Of a stretch of 64,000 nt of DNA, positions 8,780 to 18,549 are shown one piece after another. Every line of letters starts with the position of its first letter. The stretch's first letter is position 1. Under the pieces are notes generated by a model that saw only the letters and a list, made by a program, of their open reading frames with translations, made no database searches and was not told the origin of the DNA. A program made the translations under genes and the position numbers. This DNA comes from Chitinophagaceae bacterium (lineage in GTDB: Bacteria > Bacteroidota > Bacteroidia > Chitinophagales > Chitinophagaceae), in the NCBI GenBank assembly GCA_027486835.1, contig JAIXOJ010000023.1, positions 48,360 through 112,359 on the forward strand, read 5' to 3'.

Positions 8780-10918
8780 ATGAAACGCGTATTACTCCTA
8801 TTGATGGTGGTTAACGTACTACTGTCGAGTTCATACACCTTATATGCGCAAAAGAATCAGAGAGCTATGAGTTTACATTATCCCCCTACCCAAAAAGACG
8901 AAACTGTTGTGGATACGTATTTTGGTACACCTGTTTCGGACCCTTACCGATGGCTGGAAAACGATACTTCTGCAGCTACAAAAGCTTGGGTGAAGGCGCA
9001 AAATGCGGTGACCCAACAGTATTTGTCGCAGATTCCTTTTAGAGATATTATTAGAAAGCGATTACAATCGTTGTGGAACTACGAACGCTTTTCTGCACCT
9101 GCTAAGGAGGGTGACTATACCTATTATTCTCGTAATTCTGGTTTGCAAAATCAGTCTGTGGTGTATCGCCAAAAGGGGGATGATACGCCAGAGGTTTTCT
9201 TGGATCCTAATACTTTTTCGGCTAAGGGTACTACTTCGTTGGCTGGTCTCAACTTTACCAAAGATGGGTCGTTGGCTGCGTACCAAATATCGGAGGGTGG
9301 GTCGGACTGGCGAAAGATTATTGTTGTGAATACTAGCACCAAACAGACTATTGGGGATACCCTTTTTGATATTAAATTCAGTGATATTGCCTGGAAGGGA
9401 AACGATGGTTTTTATTATAGCAGCTACGACAAACCCAAAGATGGCAGCCAATTATCGGGCAAGACTCAGGAACACAAATTGTATTATCACCAACTAGGTA
9501 CCAAGCAAAGTGATGATGTATTAATTTTTGGTGGTGCTGCTCAACCCCGCCGATACATTGGCGCGAGCCTTACTGAAAACGAACAATGGTTGGTAATTAC
9601 GGCTGCTAACGCTACTTCGGGTAATGAATTATATGTACAAAGCTTGGCAAAGCCCAATGCCCCTATTGTTCCCTTGGTGAGCAATATGCTTTCTAACAGC
9701 AATGTACTTCATGCGGATGACCAATATTTTTACATTGAAACGGATTGGAATGCGCCCAATAATCGGGTGGTGAAAGCGCCAATTAACAACCCTACACCGG
9801 AACATTGGACGGATGTAATTGCCGAAACACAACAAGTATTGAACGCGACAACGGCGGGTGGTTATTTGTTTTGTAGCTATTTAAAAGATGCCGTATCGCA
9901 GGTGTTGCAGTATGATTTTAAGGGGCAAAAAGTGAGAACGGTGGAGCTACCTGGGGTGGGTACTGCTTCTGGGTTTAGTGGAAAAGCAACGGCAAAAGAA
10001 GTGTATTTCAGCTTTACCTCTTATATCTATCCATCTACTATTTTCAAGTATGATTTACTACATGGCACTGCAACCATCTTTAAGCAACCAAAGGTGCAGT
10101 TTAATCCTGCAGATTATGCGTCTAAACAGGTGTTCTACACTTCTAAAGATGGCACAAAAGTGCCGATGATTATTACGTATAAAAAAGGATTGGTGTTGAA
10201 TGGTAAAAACCCAACGGTGCTGTATGGGTACGGTGGTTTCAACATTAATTTGACGCCAGCATTTAGCACGGCTAATATTGTTTTACTAGAAAATGGGGGC
10301 ATCTATGCCGTGCCCAACCTAAGAGGTGGTGGTGAATACGGCAAAAACTGGCACGATGCGGGTATAAAAACCAAGAAACAAAATGTGTTTGACGATTTTA
10401 TTGCGGCAGCAGAATACCTAAAAGCGCAACACTATACTTCTACGGAATATTTGGCCATTTCTGGTGGATCCAACGGGGGTTTACTGGTGGGCGCTACCAT
10501 GACGCAACGCCCCGATTTGTGTAAGGTGGCTTTTCCGGCTGTTGGAGTGCTGGATATGCTACGTTATCACAAGTTTACGGCGGGGGCTGGTTGGGCCTAT
10601 GATTATGGCACGGCAGAGGATAGCAAAGAAATGTTTACGTATCTAAAGGGATATTCACCGCTTCACAACCTTCGAAAAGGCACGCATTATCCTGCCACGA
10701 TGGTTACCACGGCTGATCATGACGACAGAGTGGTGCCTGCGCATTCGTTTAAGTTTGCTGCTACACTACAAGCTACCCATGAAGGTGTAAACCCTGTACT
10801 GATTAGAATTGAAACCCAAGCTGGTCATGGGGCTGGCATGAGTACTCAACAATTGATTGAGGGTGTGACGGATAAGTGGGCGTTTCTATTTTACAATATG
10901 GGGATTGCTGTTCATTAA
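8780..10918 (+). CDS. Prolyl oligopeptidase (peptidase family S9A), exported
   Basis: 712 residues with a signal peptide (LLLLMVVNVLLSSSYTLYAQ). The N-terminal seven-bladed propeller begins with the family-typical DTYFGTPVSDPYRWLENDTS. The C-terminal alpha/beta-hydrolase domain holds the catalytic triad: Ser564 in GGSNGG, Asp in DHDDRV (residues 646-650) and His683 in QAGHGAG. It cleaves short peptides after proline, here probably in the periplasm. Size fits the family (about 700). The strand switches before it and it stands 230 bp from cysS, so it is probably transcribed alone from the promoter at 8729. Confidence 0.95.
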   Translation: MKRVLLLLMVVNVLLSSSYTLYAQKNQRAMSLHYPPTQKDETVVDTYFGTPVSDPYRWLENDTSAATKAWVKAQNAVTQQYLSQIPFRDIIRKRLQSLWNYERFSAPAKEGDYTYYSRNSGLQNQSVVYRQKGDDTPEVFLDPNTFSAKGTTSLAGLNFTKDGSLAAYQISEGGSDWRKIIVVNTSTKQTIGDTLFDIKFSDIAWKGNDGFYYSSYDKPKDGSQLSGKTQEHKLYYHQLGTKQSDDVLIFGGAAQPRRYIGASLTENEQWLVITAANATSGNELYVQSLAKPNAPIVPLVSNMLSNSNVLHADDQYFYIETDWNAPNNRVVKAPINNPTPEHWTDVIAETQQVLNATTAGGYLFCSYLKDAVSQVLQYDFKGQKVRTVELPGVGTASGFSGKATAKEVYFSFTSYIYPSTIFKYDLLHGTATIFKQPKVQFNPADYASKQVFYTSKDGTKVPMIITYKKGLVLNGKNPTVLYGYGGFNINLTPAFSTANIVLLENGGIYAVPNLRGGGEYGKNWHDAGIKTKKQNVFDDFIAAAEYLKAQHYTSTEYLAISGGSNGGLLVGATMTQRPDLCKVAFPAVGVLDMLRYHKFTAGAGWAYDYGTAEDSKEMFTYLKGYSPLHNLRKGTHYPATMVTTADHDDRVVPAHSFKFAATLQATHEGVNPVLIRIETQAGHGAGMSTQQLIEGVTDKWAFLFYNMGIAVH

Positions 10919-10957
10919 TCGCTTAATTATTGGAGGTTATATGGAACTTTCTTTTAA

Positions 10958-11006
10958 ACCTCACCCCAACCCCTCTCCGAGGGAGAGGGAATTGGAATTT
11001 TTTGAC
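10958..11006. repeat. Dispersed CCTCACCCC element, copy 1
   Basis: CCTCACCCCAACCCCTCTCC followed by GAGGGAGAGGG forms a short imperfect hairpin after the peptidase gene. A second copy occurs at 45008-45045, also in a gap between genes. This motif is a familiar intergenic repeat in Bacteroidota genomes. Confidence 0.6.
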
Positions 11007-11151
11007 GGGGAGGGATGGGATATACAAGAGGTTTTGCTCGTTCGCAAATATTTATAGGGTTTGATACTCTATAAAGGTTATCATCAAAAGAGCCAGCTTC
11101 TCTCCTATCAATGTTTATCAACCTTATTTTTGATTATCATTTTACCCTATT

Positions 11152-12675
11152 ATGCCATTAAAAGTTTACAACACGTTATCTAGAAGTAAAGAAATATTTA
11201 CCCCTATCACGGAAGGCCATGTGGGCATGTATGTGTGCGGCCCTACGGTAAGTGGGGAGAGCCATTTGGGTCATGCGAGGCCATACGTAACCTTTGATAT
11301 TGTGCACCGCTACCTAAAACATTTGGGCTATAAAGTGCGCTATGTGCGCAACATTACCGATGCGGGGCATTTTGAAGAAGAAGGGCGGGAGGCTGAGGAT
11401 AAAATCAGTCAAAAAGCGTTGCTTGAAAGATTGGAACCGATGGAACTGGTTCAGAAATATACCAACCTGTTTCATTGGGCTATGGATGCTTTTAATACCA
11501 TCCCGCCTAGTATTGAGCCAACCGCTACGGGGCATATTGTGGAACAAATTGTGATGATTGAAAAGATTATTGCTGCGGGTTTTGCTTATGTGGCCAATGG
11601 ATCGGTGTATTTTGATGTGGAAAAATACCATCACGCATTTGCCCCAAAAGGAATGCCTTATGGTATGCTTAGCGGAAGAAATCTGGACGACCAACTTGAT
11701 ACTACTCGGGAACTGGATAATCAAGAGGAAAAGCGCAACAAATCGGATTTTGCCTTGTGGAAAAATGCACCGCCAGAGCATATTATGCGTTGGCCAAGCC
11801 CTTGGGGAGAGGGTTTTCCAGGGTGGCATATTGAGTGCAGTGCAATGAGTAATAAATATTTGGGTAACCAATTTGACATACATGGCGGCGGGATGGACTT
11901 GCAATTTCCGCATCATGAGTGCGAAATAGCCCAGAGTGCGGTGTGCAGCCATGTTACGATGGCTAAGTATTGGATTCATAACAACATGATCACCATCAAT
12001 GGTCGCAAAATGGGCAAGAGCTATAACAACGTGATTAAATTGAGCGAATTATTCTCTGGCAACCATCCTTTACTGGAGCAGCCTTATCACCCTATGACCA
12101 TCCGGTTTTTCATTTTGCAAAGCCACTACCGCAGTACGTTAGACTTTGGCAATGAGGCACTTAAAGGCGCAGAAAAAGCCTTTAAGCGTTTGTGGGAGGC
12201 GTATCAAGTGTTATTAAATCTAACGCATGATTCGTTTGAACCCAATGCTGCGGACAGCGCCCAAACCGATGTTGACAATTTAGACGCTAAAGTGAATGCC
12301 TTCTTGGATGAATTTACTGAGTTTATGGACGACGATTTTAACACGGCCAAGGTATTGGCCAATATGTTTGAATTGGCCCCGATCATCAATGGCATTAAGG
12401 ATAAGCATCTATCCATCCATGCCCTAAAACCCACTACCCTAGCGCGATTAAAGTCGGACATGCAATGCTTTATTGAAGAAATTTTTGGTTTGAAACAGGA
12501 AAAAGAAGGGGGAGATAAACTTGATGGCGTACTGCAACTATTGATGAAATTAAGAAAAGAGGCTAAAGCCAAAAAGGATTTCTTAACCAGCGATACCATC
12601 CGCAAGGAATTGGCCACTTTGGGTGTACATCTTAAAGATGAGAAAGATGGTGGCATGAGTTACCAAATCGATTGA
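11152..12675 (+). CDS. cysS: Cysteinyl-tRNA synthetase
   Basis: 507 residues, class I aminoacyl-tRNA synthetase that charges tRNA(Cys). [20 protein letters not shown] gives the first zinc ligand and the HIGH-type motif (HLGH). [12 protein letters not shown] and [11 protein letters not shown] supply further zinc ligands of the Cys-recognition site. The second signature is RKMGKS (KMSKS class). The C-terminal helical anticodon-binding region and a short tail ([20 protein letters not shown]) are complete. Length is slightly above the E. coli enzyme (461) because of insertions usual in Bacteroidota. The ATG at 11152 is preceded by an AT-rich leader. Confidence 0.97.
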   Translation: MPLKVYNTLSRSKEIFTPITEGHVGMYVCGPTVSGESHLGHARPYVTFDIVHRYLKHLGYKVRYVRNITDAGHFEEEGREAEDKISQKALLERLEPMELVQKYTNLFHWAMDAFNTIPPSIEPTATGHIVEQIVMIEKIIAAGFAYVANGSVYFDVEKYHHAFAPKGMPYGMLSGRNLDDQLDTTRELDNQEEKRNKSDFALWKNAPPEHIMRWPSPWGEGFPGWHIECSAMSNKYLGNQFDIHGGGMDLQFPHHECEIAQSAVCSHVTMAKYWIHNNMITINGRKMGKSYNNVIKLSELFSGNHPLLEQPYHPMTIRFFILQSHYRSTLDFGNEALKGAEKAFKRLWEAYQVLLNLTHDSFEPNAADSAQTDVDNLDAKVNAFLDEFTEFMDDDFNTAKVLANMFELAPIINGIKDKHLSIHALKPTTLARLKSDMQCFIEEIFGLKQEKEGGDKLDGVLQLLMKLRKEAKAKKDFLTSDTIRKELATLGVHLKDEKDGGMSYQID

Positions 12676-12799
12676 TTGAGGGACGATGGTTTCTAAAAAA
12701 TTACTGGTTTGAAATGCTGAATTAATAAAACATTTTCCAATCAGAGCCTTATGATTCAATCCATTTTGTGCGTCATTATTTCCCTAAAACAGCCCCTAC

Positions 12800-14257
12800 A
12801 TGAATTTTCAATTTCAACATAGTTACGCCAGTTTGTCCGATTCATTGTTTACTCCTACGCTACCAACGCCCGTTGCACAGCCAGAACTCTTGCTGTTTAA
12901 CCAGAGTTTGGCGGCAACTATGGGAATTCATTTTGATGTTTCCGAAACCTCAGAAATAGCCAAACAGTTGTCGGGCAATACCGTGGTAGCGGGGGCATTC
13001 CCTATAGCACAGGCTTATGCAGGACATCAGTTTGGACACTTTACCATGTTGGGCGATGGGCGTGCTATTTTATTAGGGGAACATCTTACCCCGAATGACA
13101 CTAGACTAGATGTACAATTAAAAGGAGCAGGCCCAACGCCTTACTCCCGCAGGGGCGATGGTAGAGCTACTTTGCGTGCTATGTTTCGGGAATACTTAAT
13201 TAGTGAAGCCATGCATGGGCTTGGGATACCCAGCTCGCGCAGTTTAGCAGTGGTAACCACAGGGGAAAGCGTGTATCGGGAACAAATTCATGAAGGAGCG
13301 GTGCTTACCCGTATTGCTGCCAGCCACATAAGGGTGGGTACTTTTGAGTATATCCGACATTTTGAAGATACCTCAACCCTACAGGAGTTTACTAATTACA
13401 CCATAAAAAGGCATAACCCAACATTGCTTCAGGAACCTAACCAAGCATTGGCCTTGCTAGAAGCAGTAATGCATCAACAAATTGACCTCGTTGTTCATTG
13501 GATGCGAGTGGGGTTTATTCATGGGGTAATGAATACTGACAATACCTCTATTGCGGGCGAAACTTTCGATTATGGCCCTTGCGCTTTTATGAACCAATAT
13601 CATCCGCAAACAGTGTTTAGTTCCATTGACCAACAGGGTCGATATGCTTATGCCAACCAACCCATGATATTGCAATGGAACTTAGGTTGCTTAGCTGGGG
13701 CATTGTTGCCGTTGATAAATGAGAACCAAGAAGCAGCGGTTGAACTAGCCAAAAGTGTTTTAAATAACTATAAACCTATTTATCAAGCAAAATGGTTAGC
13801 TATGATGGGAAAAAAAATTGGATTTTCCCATTTCGCTGATGAAGCGGAACTAAAAAAGTTGGTGGTGGATTTATTGAAATGGATGCAAAACCATCAAGTA
13901 GATTATACAAATACTTTTCTAGCTATTGCAAATATGCCATTAGCGAACTTACCTATTTACCAAACACCAGATTTTAAGCAATGGCTGCTACAACGTGAAC
14001 AATTGTTGGCTGCTAATCAAATAAACGAGGAAGCAGCCGCTCAAGTGATGCAGGCAAATAATCCGAATTGGATTGCAAGGAATCATCAAGTGGAAGCGGC
14101 TTTAGACAGTGTTTGCGGTGAAAGAGATTTTAGCTTGTTTAATCAACTTTTGACAGCCTTGAAAGATCCGTACCAGCATAGTGAACAATATAATTGGCTA
14201 CAGAATCCACCAAGTATAACCGAGAATGAAGCGTATGCCACTTTTTGTGGCACTTAA
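12800..14257 (+). CDS. selO: Protein adenylyltransferase SelO (YdiU/UPF0061 family)
   Basis: 485 residues. The pseudokinase fold is recognisable from FGHFTMLGDGRAILLGE, the long motif beginning RRGDGRATLRAMFREYLISE, and HGVMNTDNTS with DYGPCAFM. SelO transfers AMP from ATP to Ser/Thr/Tyr of target proteins and is tied to redox stress. The sequence ends CGT; the Cys is third from the end, where eukaryotic SelO carries selenocysteine, so the redox-active tail is kept in Cys form. It follows cysS by 124 bp on the same strand but an operon is not proven. Confidence 0.95.
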   Translation: MNFQFQHSYASLSDSLFTPTLPTPVAQPELLLFNQSLAATMGIHFDVSETSEIAKQLSGNTVVAGAFPIAQAYAGHQFGHFTMLGDGRAILLGEHLTPNDTRLDVQLKGAGPTPYSRRGDGRATLRAMFREYLISEAMHGLGIPSSRSLAVVTTGESVYREQIHEGAVLTRIAASHIRVGTFEYIRHFEDTSTLQEFTNYTIKRHNPTLLQEPNQALALLEAVMHQQIDLVVHWMRVGFIHGVMNTDNTSIAGETFDYGPCAFMNQYHPQTVFSSIDQQGRYAYANQPMILQWNLGCLAGALLPLINENQEAAVELAKSVLNNYKPIYQAKWLAMMGKKIGFSHFADEAELKKLVVDLLKWMQNHQVDYTNTFLAIANMPLANLPIYQTPDFKQWLLQREQLLAANQINEEAAAQVMQANNPNWIARNHQVEAALDSVCGERDFSLFNQLLTALKDPYQHSEQYNWLQNPPSITENEAYATFCGT

Positions 14258-14339
14258 TAGATAATGGAATTCGATGAAGGGCCTACTTGTATTGATTTTC
14301 TCGCAAACTGAGTAAGAGATTGGGGGGGCCAATGTTTCC

Positions 14340-14455
14340 TAGTTGTACAACTTGGGCGAAATTACCACCCCGTCGTTCCGCCACCCCTCGAGAGTGGAAT
14401 TACCCCACCGAGTATCTAGAATCCGACTTTTTCGTAAAGAAGTTATAAAGTAGAA
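14340..14455. repeat. Dispersed element E1, copy 1
   Basis: The stretch with GAAATTACCACCCCGTCGTT, the near-palindrome CCCCTCGAGAGTGG and the tail TTTTTCGTAAAGAAGTTATA recurs at about 34826, 35063 and 63590. Here the sequence is the most diverged copy. It separates the convergent selO and the hypothetical gene at 14540. Translations of E1 give recurrent spurious ORFs. Confidence 0.8.
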
Positions 14456-14539
14456 ACAACTATTATAGGGTTTTGTATCCTACAATGGCTATAAAAAGTG
14501 ATACAAATTGTACTACCGCCCACCCTCTTCTGCAATTTC

Positions 14540-15388
14540 TCAATTAGCAATCGTAAATAATTGATCTGCCAATCCAGTGTATTGAAAATTATATCGTGGC
14601 TCTTCCAAAATGGAAGTTTTCTCCTCCAATACATTCACCAACCCTAACCAAGCAAAATTTCTTTTAAAAGTTCGGAGGGCATAACAACTTAATAAATCTT
14701 TTCTCCGAAAATCAGACTCTTGAAGAAACTCATTGTAAAGCCCAGGAAAAGCAAGCAAATATTTATCTACATAAAATTGCACATTGGTTTGTTCCTTTCC
14801 ACATTTAAGCAGCATATATAGGGAGTATGCCCATCCATACTGACCGAAATTTTGGTTGACAAAGCCATCTGGTGAAGCCCAAAGATATTTGTCGGAAAAT
14901 CCTAGCAAGAATTGCTTGAATAGGGCAATCCGATCTCCTTTTTCTAGCAATTGAATAGTGGCTTTTTGCAGCATAAATTTTCCATTTGCCTTTCTCGCCA
15001 ATCGACCATACTCTACGCCATACCTCGCAGCCGTAACGGTGTGGCTGTCAGACTCCTTAGAAAGTTTGTACATCCCACTATCTAGGTGAAACTCCGAAAT
15101 CAACTTTTTTTCGTAAAGCTCTAACACTACTTTTTTGGGCAAAGCATCCGTGGCTGTAAGTTTAAGTTCGCCTGCGTTCTTGATGATATGTAGTAATGCT
15201 TCCGCAATACCAAATAATGGAATTTGGTCAAGGCTGGCATCCTCCGTGTCGTGACGCAATTGCACGGGAGAAACTTCAGTGAATGGCTTGTAGAGTAAGG
15301 CATTCATTTGAATTGGGGACAACCCCATGCATTGCTCTAATGGTCTATAGTTCTCCTGCCTAAACAATTCGTTTTGATCCTTTTCCAA
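14540..15388 (-). CDS. Conserved hypothetical protein
   Basis: 282 residues without signal peptide or membrane segment, so probably cytoplasmic. The middle part (IKNAGELKLTATDALPKKVV, LELYEKKLISEFHLDSGMYK) has the look of a winged-helix-like region found in uncharacterised bacterial proteins, and the C-terminal half is helical with aromatic residues (NQNFGQYGWAYSLYMLLKCG). I cannot name the family with confidence. It is convergent with selO and divergent from tag. Confidence 0.75.
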   Translation of the reverse strand: MEKDQNELFRQENYRPLEQCMGLSPIQMNALLYKPFTEVSPVQLRHDTEDASLDQIPLFGIAEALLHIIKNAGELKLTATDALPKKVVLELYEKKLISEFHLDSGMYKLSKESDSHTVTAARYGVEYGRLARKANGKFMLQKATIQLLEKGDRIALFKQFLLGFSDKYLWASPDGFVNQNFGQYGWAYSLYMLLKCGKEQTNVQFYVDKYLLAFPGLYNEFLQESDFRRKDLLSCYALRTFKRNFAWLGLVNVLEEKTSILEEPRYNFQYTGLADQLFTIAN

Positions 15389-15727
15389 ATCCTTTTGATT
15401 AATTTTCGTTTACTATTTATTTTTTTCAATGATTACAATATTAACGTAAAACCCCTCTACAATTACAATAGTAATCTCAAAATGAAAAAAGACCAATTAG
15501 CAAATGATTGTTGGGGTATTGCTTTTTGTTGGTGTCATTCTTTGAGGTGGTTATTAGTTTCTCAAATTAAGATGTGCGCAATCAAGGTTCAATTCTGCTG
15601 TGCGGTTGGAGACTTTCAACGGTTTAAAATCCATTCTTGTGTAATTGGATGGAACTTTAAAAAAAGCATTCGTACTAAAAAAAGTCAATCAAGGCTTATT
15701 ATTGTTCGCAAAAAACTAGAGTATAAG
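15389..15727. other. Divergent promoter gap before tag
   Basis: The reading frame of tag stays open upstream to 15374, but the product there is Cys/Trp/Lys-rich and not protein-like for this family, so I treat it as non-coding. An ATGAAAAAAGACCAATTAGC at 15482 could be the remnant of a small gene; nothing follows it that I recognise. Confidence 0.45.
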
Positions 15728-16279
15728 ATGTCTTATTGTAAGGTAATACCAACGCTTGAACCAGAAGCACGCTATTTGTTACACAAAAACTACCATGACA
15801 ACCATTATGGTTTCCCGATTCATGATGACAATGAATTGTTTGGCAGACTCATAATGGAGATTAACCAAGCGGGGCTTAGCTGGGAAACTATTCTTAAAAA
15901 GGAAGATGCATTTAGATTGGCTTATGGTGGTTTTGATATTAAAACAGTGGCTTCTTTTTCCGAAAAAGATAGAGAAAGGTTGTTGAATGATTCGGGTATT
16001 ATCCGCAACCGATTGAAAATAAATGCAGCCATAGAAAATGCTAAGACAATCGTATTGCTACAAGCAGAACATGGTTCTTTTCAACAATGGCTGGCGCACC
16101 ACCATCCTAAAGACAAGGCAGGTTGGGTAAAATTGTTTAAACAAACATTTCGATTTACAGGTGGTGAAATTGTAAATGAATTTTTGATGAGTATTGGCTA
16201 TTTACCAGGAGCACATTCGGAGGATTGCCCTGTTTATCATCAAATTTTGGAGACGCAACCTAGGTGGAGAATAAATTAA
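15728..16279 (+). CDS. tag: DNA-3-methyladenine glycosylase I
   Basis: 184 residues. Base-excision repair enzyme that removes 3-methyladenine from alkylated DNA. The start at 15728 is chosen because Cys4 (MSYC) is a zinc ligand of Tag; the others are His23 (NYHDNHYG), His164 and Cys168 (AHSEDC). The signature INQAGLSWETILKK and the helix-hairpin-helix region around GIIRNRLKINAAIENA are in place, and FRFTGGEIVNEFLMSIGYLPG matches the family end. Upstream in-frame Met codons at 15374 and 15482 would add over 80 residues unlike any Tag. Array B begins only 10 bp past its stop codon. Confidence 0.95.
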   Translation: MSYCKVIPTLEPEARYLLHKNYHDNHYGFPIHDDNELFGRLIMEINQAGLSWETILKKEDAFRLAYGGFDIKTVASFSEKDRERLLNDSGIIRNRLKINAAIENAKTIVLLQAEHGSFQQWLAHHHPKDKAGWVKLFKQTFRFTGGEIVNEFLMSIGYLPGAHSEDCPVYHQILETQPRWRIN

Positions 16280-16289
16280 GTGTAGATAA

Positions 16290-16886
16290 GACATTTGACA
16301 CTCAGAAATGACATTCGACACTCAGAAATGACTTTTGACACTCGAAAATGGCATTTGACACTCGAAAATGGCATTTGACACCCGAAAATGGCATTTGACA
16401 CCCGAAAATGGCATTTGACACTTGGAAATGACTTTTGACACTCGAAAATGGCATTTGACACCCGAAAATGATATTTGACACTCGAAAATCACATTTCGCA
16501 CATGAAAGATGACATTTGACACATTAAAGATGACATTTTGCACATGAAAGACGACATTGTGCACTTGAAAGACGACATTTTACACTTGAAAGACGACATT
16601 TTACACTTGAAGGACGACATTTTACACTCGGAAATGACTTTTGACACTCGGAAATGACATTTTACACTCGAAAATGACATTTTGCACTCGAAAATGACAT
16701 TTTGCACTCGAAAATGACATTTTGCACTCGAAAATGGCATTTGACACTCGGAAATGACTTTTGACACTCGAAAATGACATTTTGCACTCGAAAATGGCAT
16801 TTGACACCCGGAAATGGCATTTGACACTCGAAAATGACATTTGACACTCGAGAATGGCATTTGACACTCGGAAATGACATTTGACT
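16290..16886. repeat. Tandem array B: about 30 units of 20 or 21 bp
   Basis: About 600 bp of units with consensus GACATTTTGCACTCGAAAAT (20 bp). A middle block near 16500-16620 uses a 21-bp variant (GACATTTTACACTTGAAAG + AC). Variants at a few positions (GGCATTTGACAC, GACTTTTGACAC, CTCGG, CCCG) are mixed along the array. As most units are 20 bp, the frame shifts at each unit and all three minus-strand frames look open, which argues against coding. T-run and A-run alternate about every 10 bp. It sits between tag and the 3' end of the efflux operon. Confidence 0.95.
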
Positions 16887-17040
16887 CTTGACTTAATACA
16901 GAGGTTTGGGTAGGGTACAAATTAGAAGGGAGAAAAATATTTTTCCCATAAACTCCTCAAGCATTCAGTTAAACGTGCAATAAAGCACAATCCATAATCT
17001 TCACTCTAAAAATTCTTTTGTTTACTTACCATACCAAATA

Positions 17041-17078
17041 AAAATACCGAATGGAAGCTACTCCATTCGGTATTTTTA
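17041..17078 (-). terminator. Terminator of the RND efflux operon
   Basis: AAAAATACCGAATGGA / TCCATTCGGTATTTTT forms a 16-bp stem with a 6-base loop. The T-run on either strand means it can act in both directions; it lies 29 bp past the stop of the outer-membrane factor gene. Confidence 0.92.
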
Positions 17079-17106
17079 TAAGAGTTAATAATTCCAATGT
17101 CTTGCT

Positions 17107-18549
17107 TTACTTCCATCCACCGCCTAGGGCGCGGTAGGTATCCACAAAAGCATTCATGCGCATTTTCTTTGTTTCGATTAACTCAAATTTAGATTCCAGT
17201 GCATCCCTTTGGGTGTGTAAAACCTCCATATAGTCTGCTTTGGCAGATTTAAACAACAGATTAGAAATGTCAATGGATTGTACCAAAGCGTCCACTTCTT
17301 TTTGTTTAAAGTCGTAGCTTTTTTTCAAATTTCCAATTTTTGATAATTGGTTGGCTACCTCAATGTAAGCGTTCAAAATAGTTCGCTCATAATTATAGGC
17401 AGCTTGAATTTGCTTCGCATTGGCATTGAAATAAGCAGCTTTAATGGCATTTTTATTAATCAACGGCCCTGCAAGATCTCCCGCAAAACTTCCAAGAATG
17501 GATTCGGGCAACTTCAATAAATAAGTAGGATTAAATGCTTGTAATCCTAAACTAGCTGAAATTCCAAGAGAGGGATAAAATTGCGCTCTTGCTACTTGAA
17601 TGTCCATTTTATTAGCCGCCAATAGTTGTTCTGCCTGCCTTATGTCGGGCCTATTAGCCAGTAATTCCGATGGTAAACCGGCATGTACTATTGGCAAATC
17701 CTGACTGTTAAACAACACATCACTCCGCTGAATGGATTGTGGATACCGCCCCAACAGAAAATTAATGGCATTTTCAGTTTCCGTTATTTTCTGTAAAATA
17801 TTGAATTGGAGACTCTGGGTATTAAGCAATTCGGCTTCAAATTTTTTCACCGCAAGTTCGGTTACCATCGCTGCTTCTTTCTGTACACGCACCAGTTCTA
17901 AAGCTTTGGATTGCAACGCAATATTCTTCCTTACAATATCCAATTGGTTATCCAACGCAATTAGCTCATAATACGAATTGGCAATTTCTGCTATTAGGTT
18001 GGTAATCACAAAATTCCTACCCTCCACCGTGGCTACATATCGCGAAATAGATGCCTTGGTGGCATTGTGTAGCTTGTGCCAAATATCCAATTCCCAAGAA
18101 GCTGTGGCCGCTCCTTTAAAATCGAAAAGCGGTTCTGGCATTTCTTTTTCGGGTTTTATTTCGGTGTTGGCTTCCATTGCACCAATATTGGTGTACCGAG
18201 CCACTTTGTCCACACCCATTCCTCCTCGATAGCCTACAAAGGGTTTGTATTCCCCTTTTCTGGCTTCCACTTCATTTCGGGTTATGGCTATCTCCTGGAG
18301 CGTTATGGCCAATTCCTGATTATTTTTTAAAGCAGTATCTATTAAAGCTTTGAGGTAATCATCGGTAAAATAATCCTTCCATTTACTGTTGGCCACATTC
18401 TCTGCATCTTGCCAACTGCTTTTATTGATTGGAATATTTTTATTCTCCTGTTTACTGATGATGACTGGAACTTTACAAGAGAATACCATTACCAATAGGT
18501 ATAGGCAAATAATATACTGTACCCATTTAGAGCTGATTGTTTTCATCAT
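17107..18549 (-). CDS. RND efflux outer-membrane factor (TolC/OprM/NodT-type lipoprotein)
   Basis: Last gene of the efflux operon. With the start at 18549 the product begins MMKTISSKWVQYIICLYLLV and reaches a lipobox ending FSC, as OprM-type factors do; a longer start at 18588 would bury the signal. The protein then has two outer-membrane-efflux repeats (AALIDTALKNNQELAITLQE near the start of the first; LLANRPDIRQAEQLLAANKM opening the second) that build the trimeric beta-barrel and periplasmic tunnel. It overlaps the end of the pump gene by about 20 bp, so translation is probably coupled. It provides the exit duct for substrates moved by the adjacent pump. Confidence 0.92.
   Translation of the reverse strand: MMKTISSKWVQYIICLYLLVMVFSCKVPVIISKQENKNIPINKSSWQDAENVANSKWKDYFTDDYLKALIDTALKNNQELAITLQEIAITRNEVEARKGEYKPFVGYRGGMGVDKVARYTNIGAMEANTEIKPEKEMPEPLFDFKGAATASWELDIWHKLHNATKASISRYVATVEGRNFVITNLIAEIANSYYELIALDNQLDIVRKNIALQSKALELVRVQKEAAMVTELAVKKFEAELLNTQSLQFNILQKITETENAINFLLGRYPQSIQRSDVLFNSQDLPIVHAGLPSELLANRPDIRQAEQLLAANKMDIQVARAQFYPSLGISASLGLQAFNPTYLLKLPESILGSFAGDLAGPLINKNAIKAAYFNANAKQIQAAYNYERTILNAYIEVANQLSKIGNLKKSYDFKQKEVDALVQSIDISNLLFKSAKADYMEVLHTQRDALESKFELIETKKMRMNAFVDTYRALGGGWK

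Noticed and set aside
15374..15727. N-terminal extension of tag
   Set aside because: Cys4 of the 15728 start is the zinc ligand of the family and the extension has no relative.
16290..16886. CRISPR array
   Set aside because: Units of 20-21 bp are contiguous with no unique spacers, and no cas gene lies near.
16276..16920. Cys-rich repeat proteins on the minus strand
   Set aside because: All three frames are open because 20-bp units rotate the frame; no start signals.
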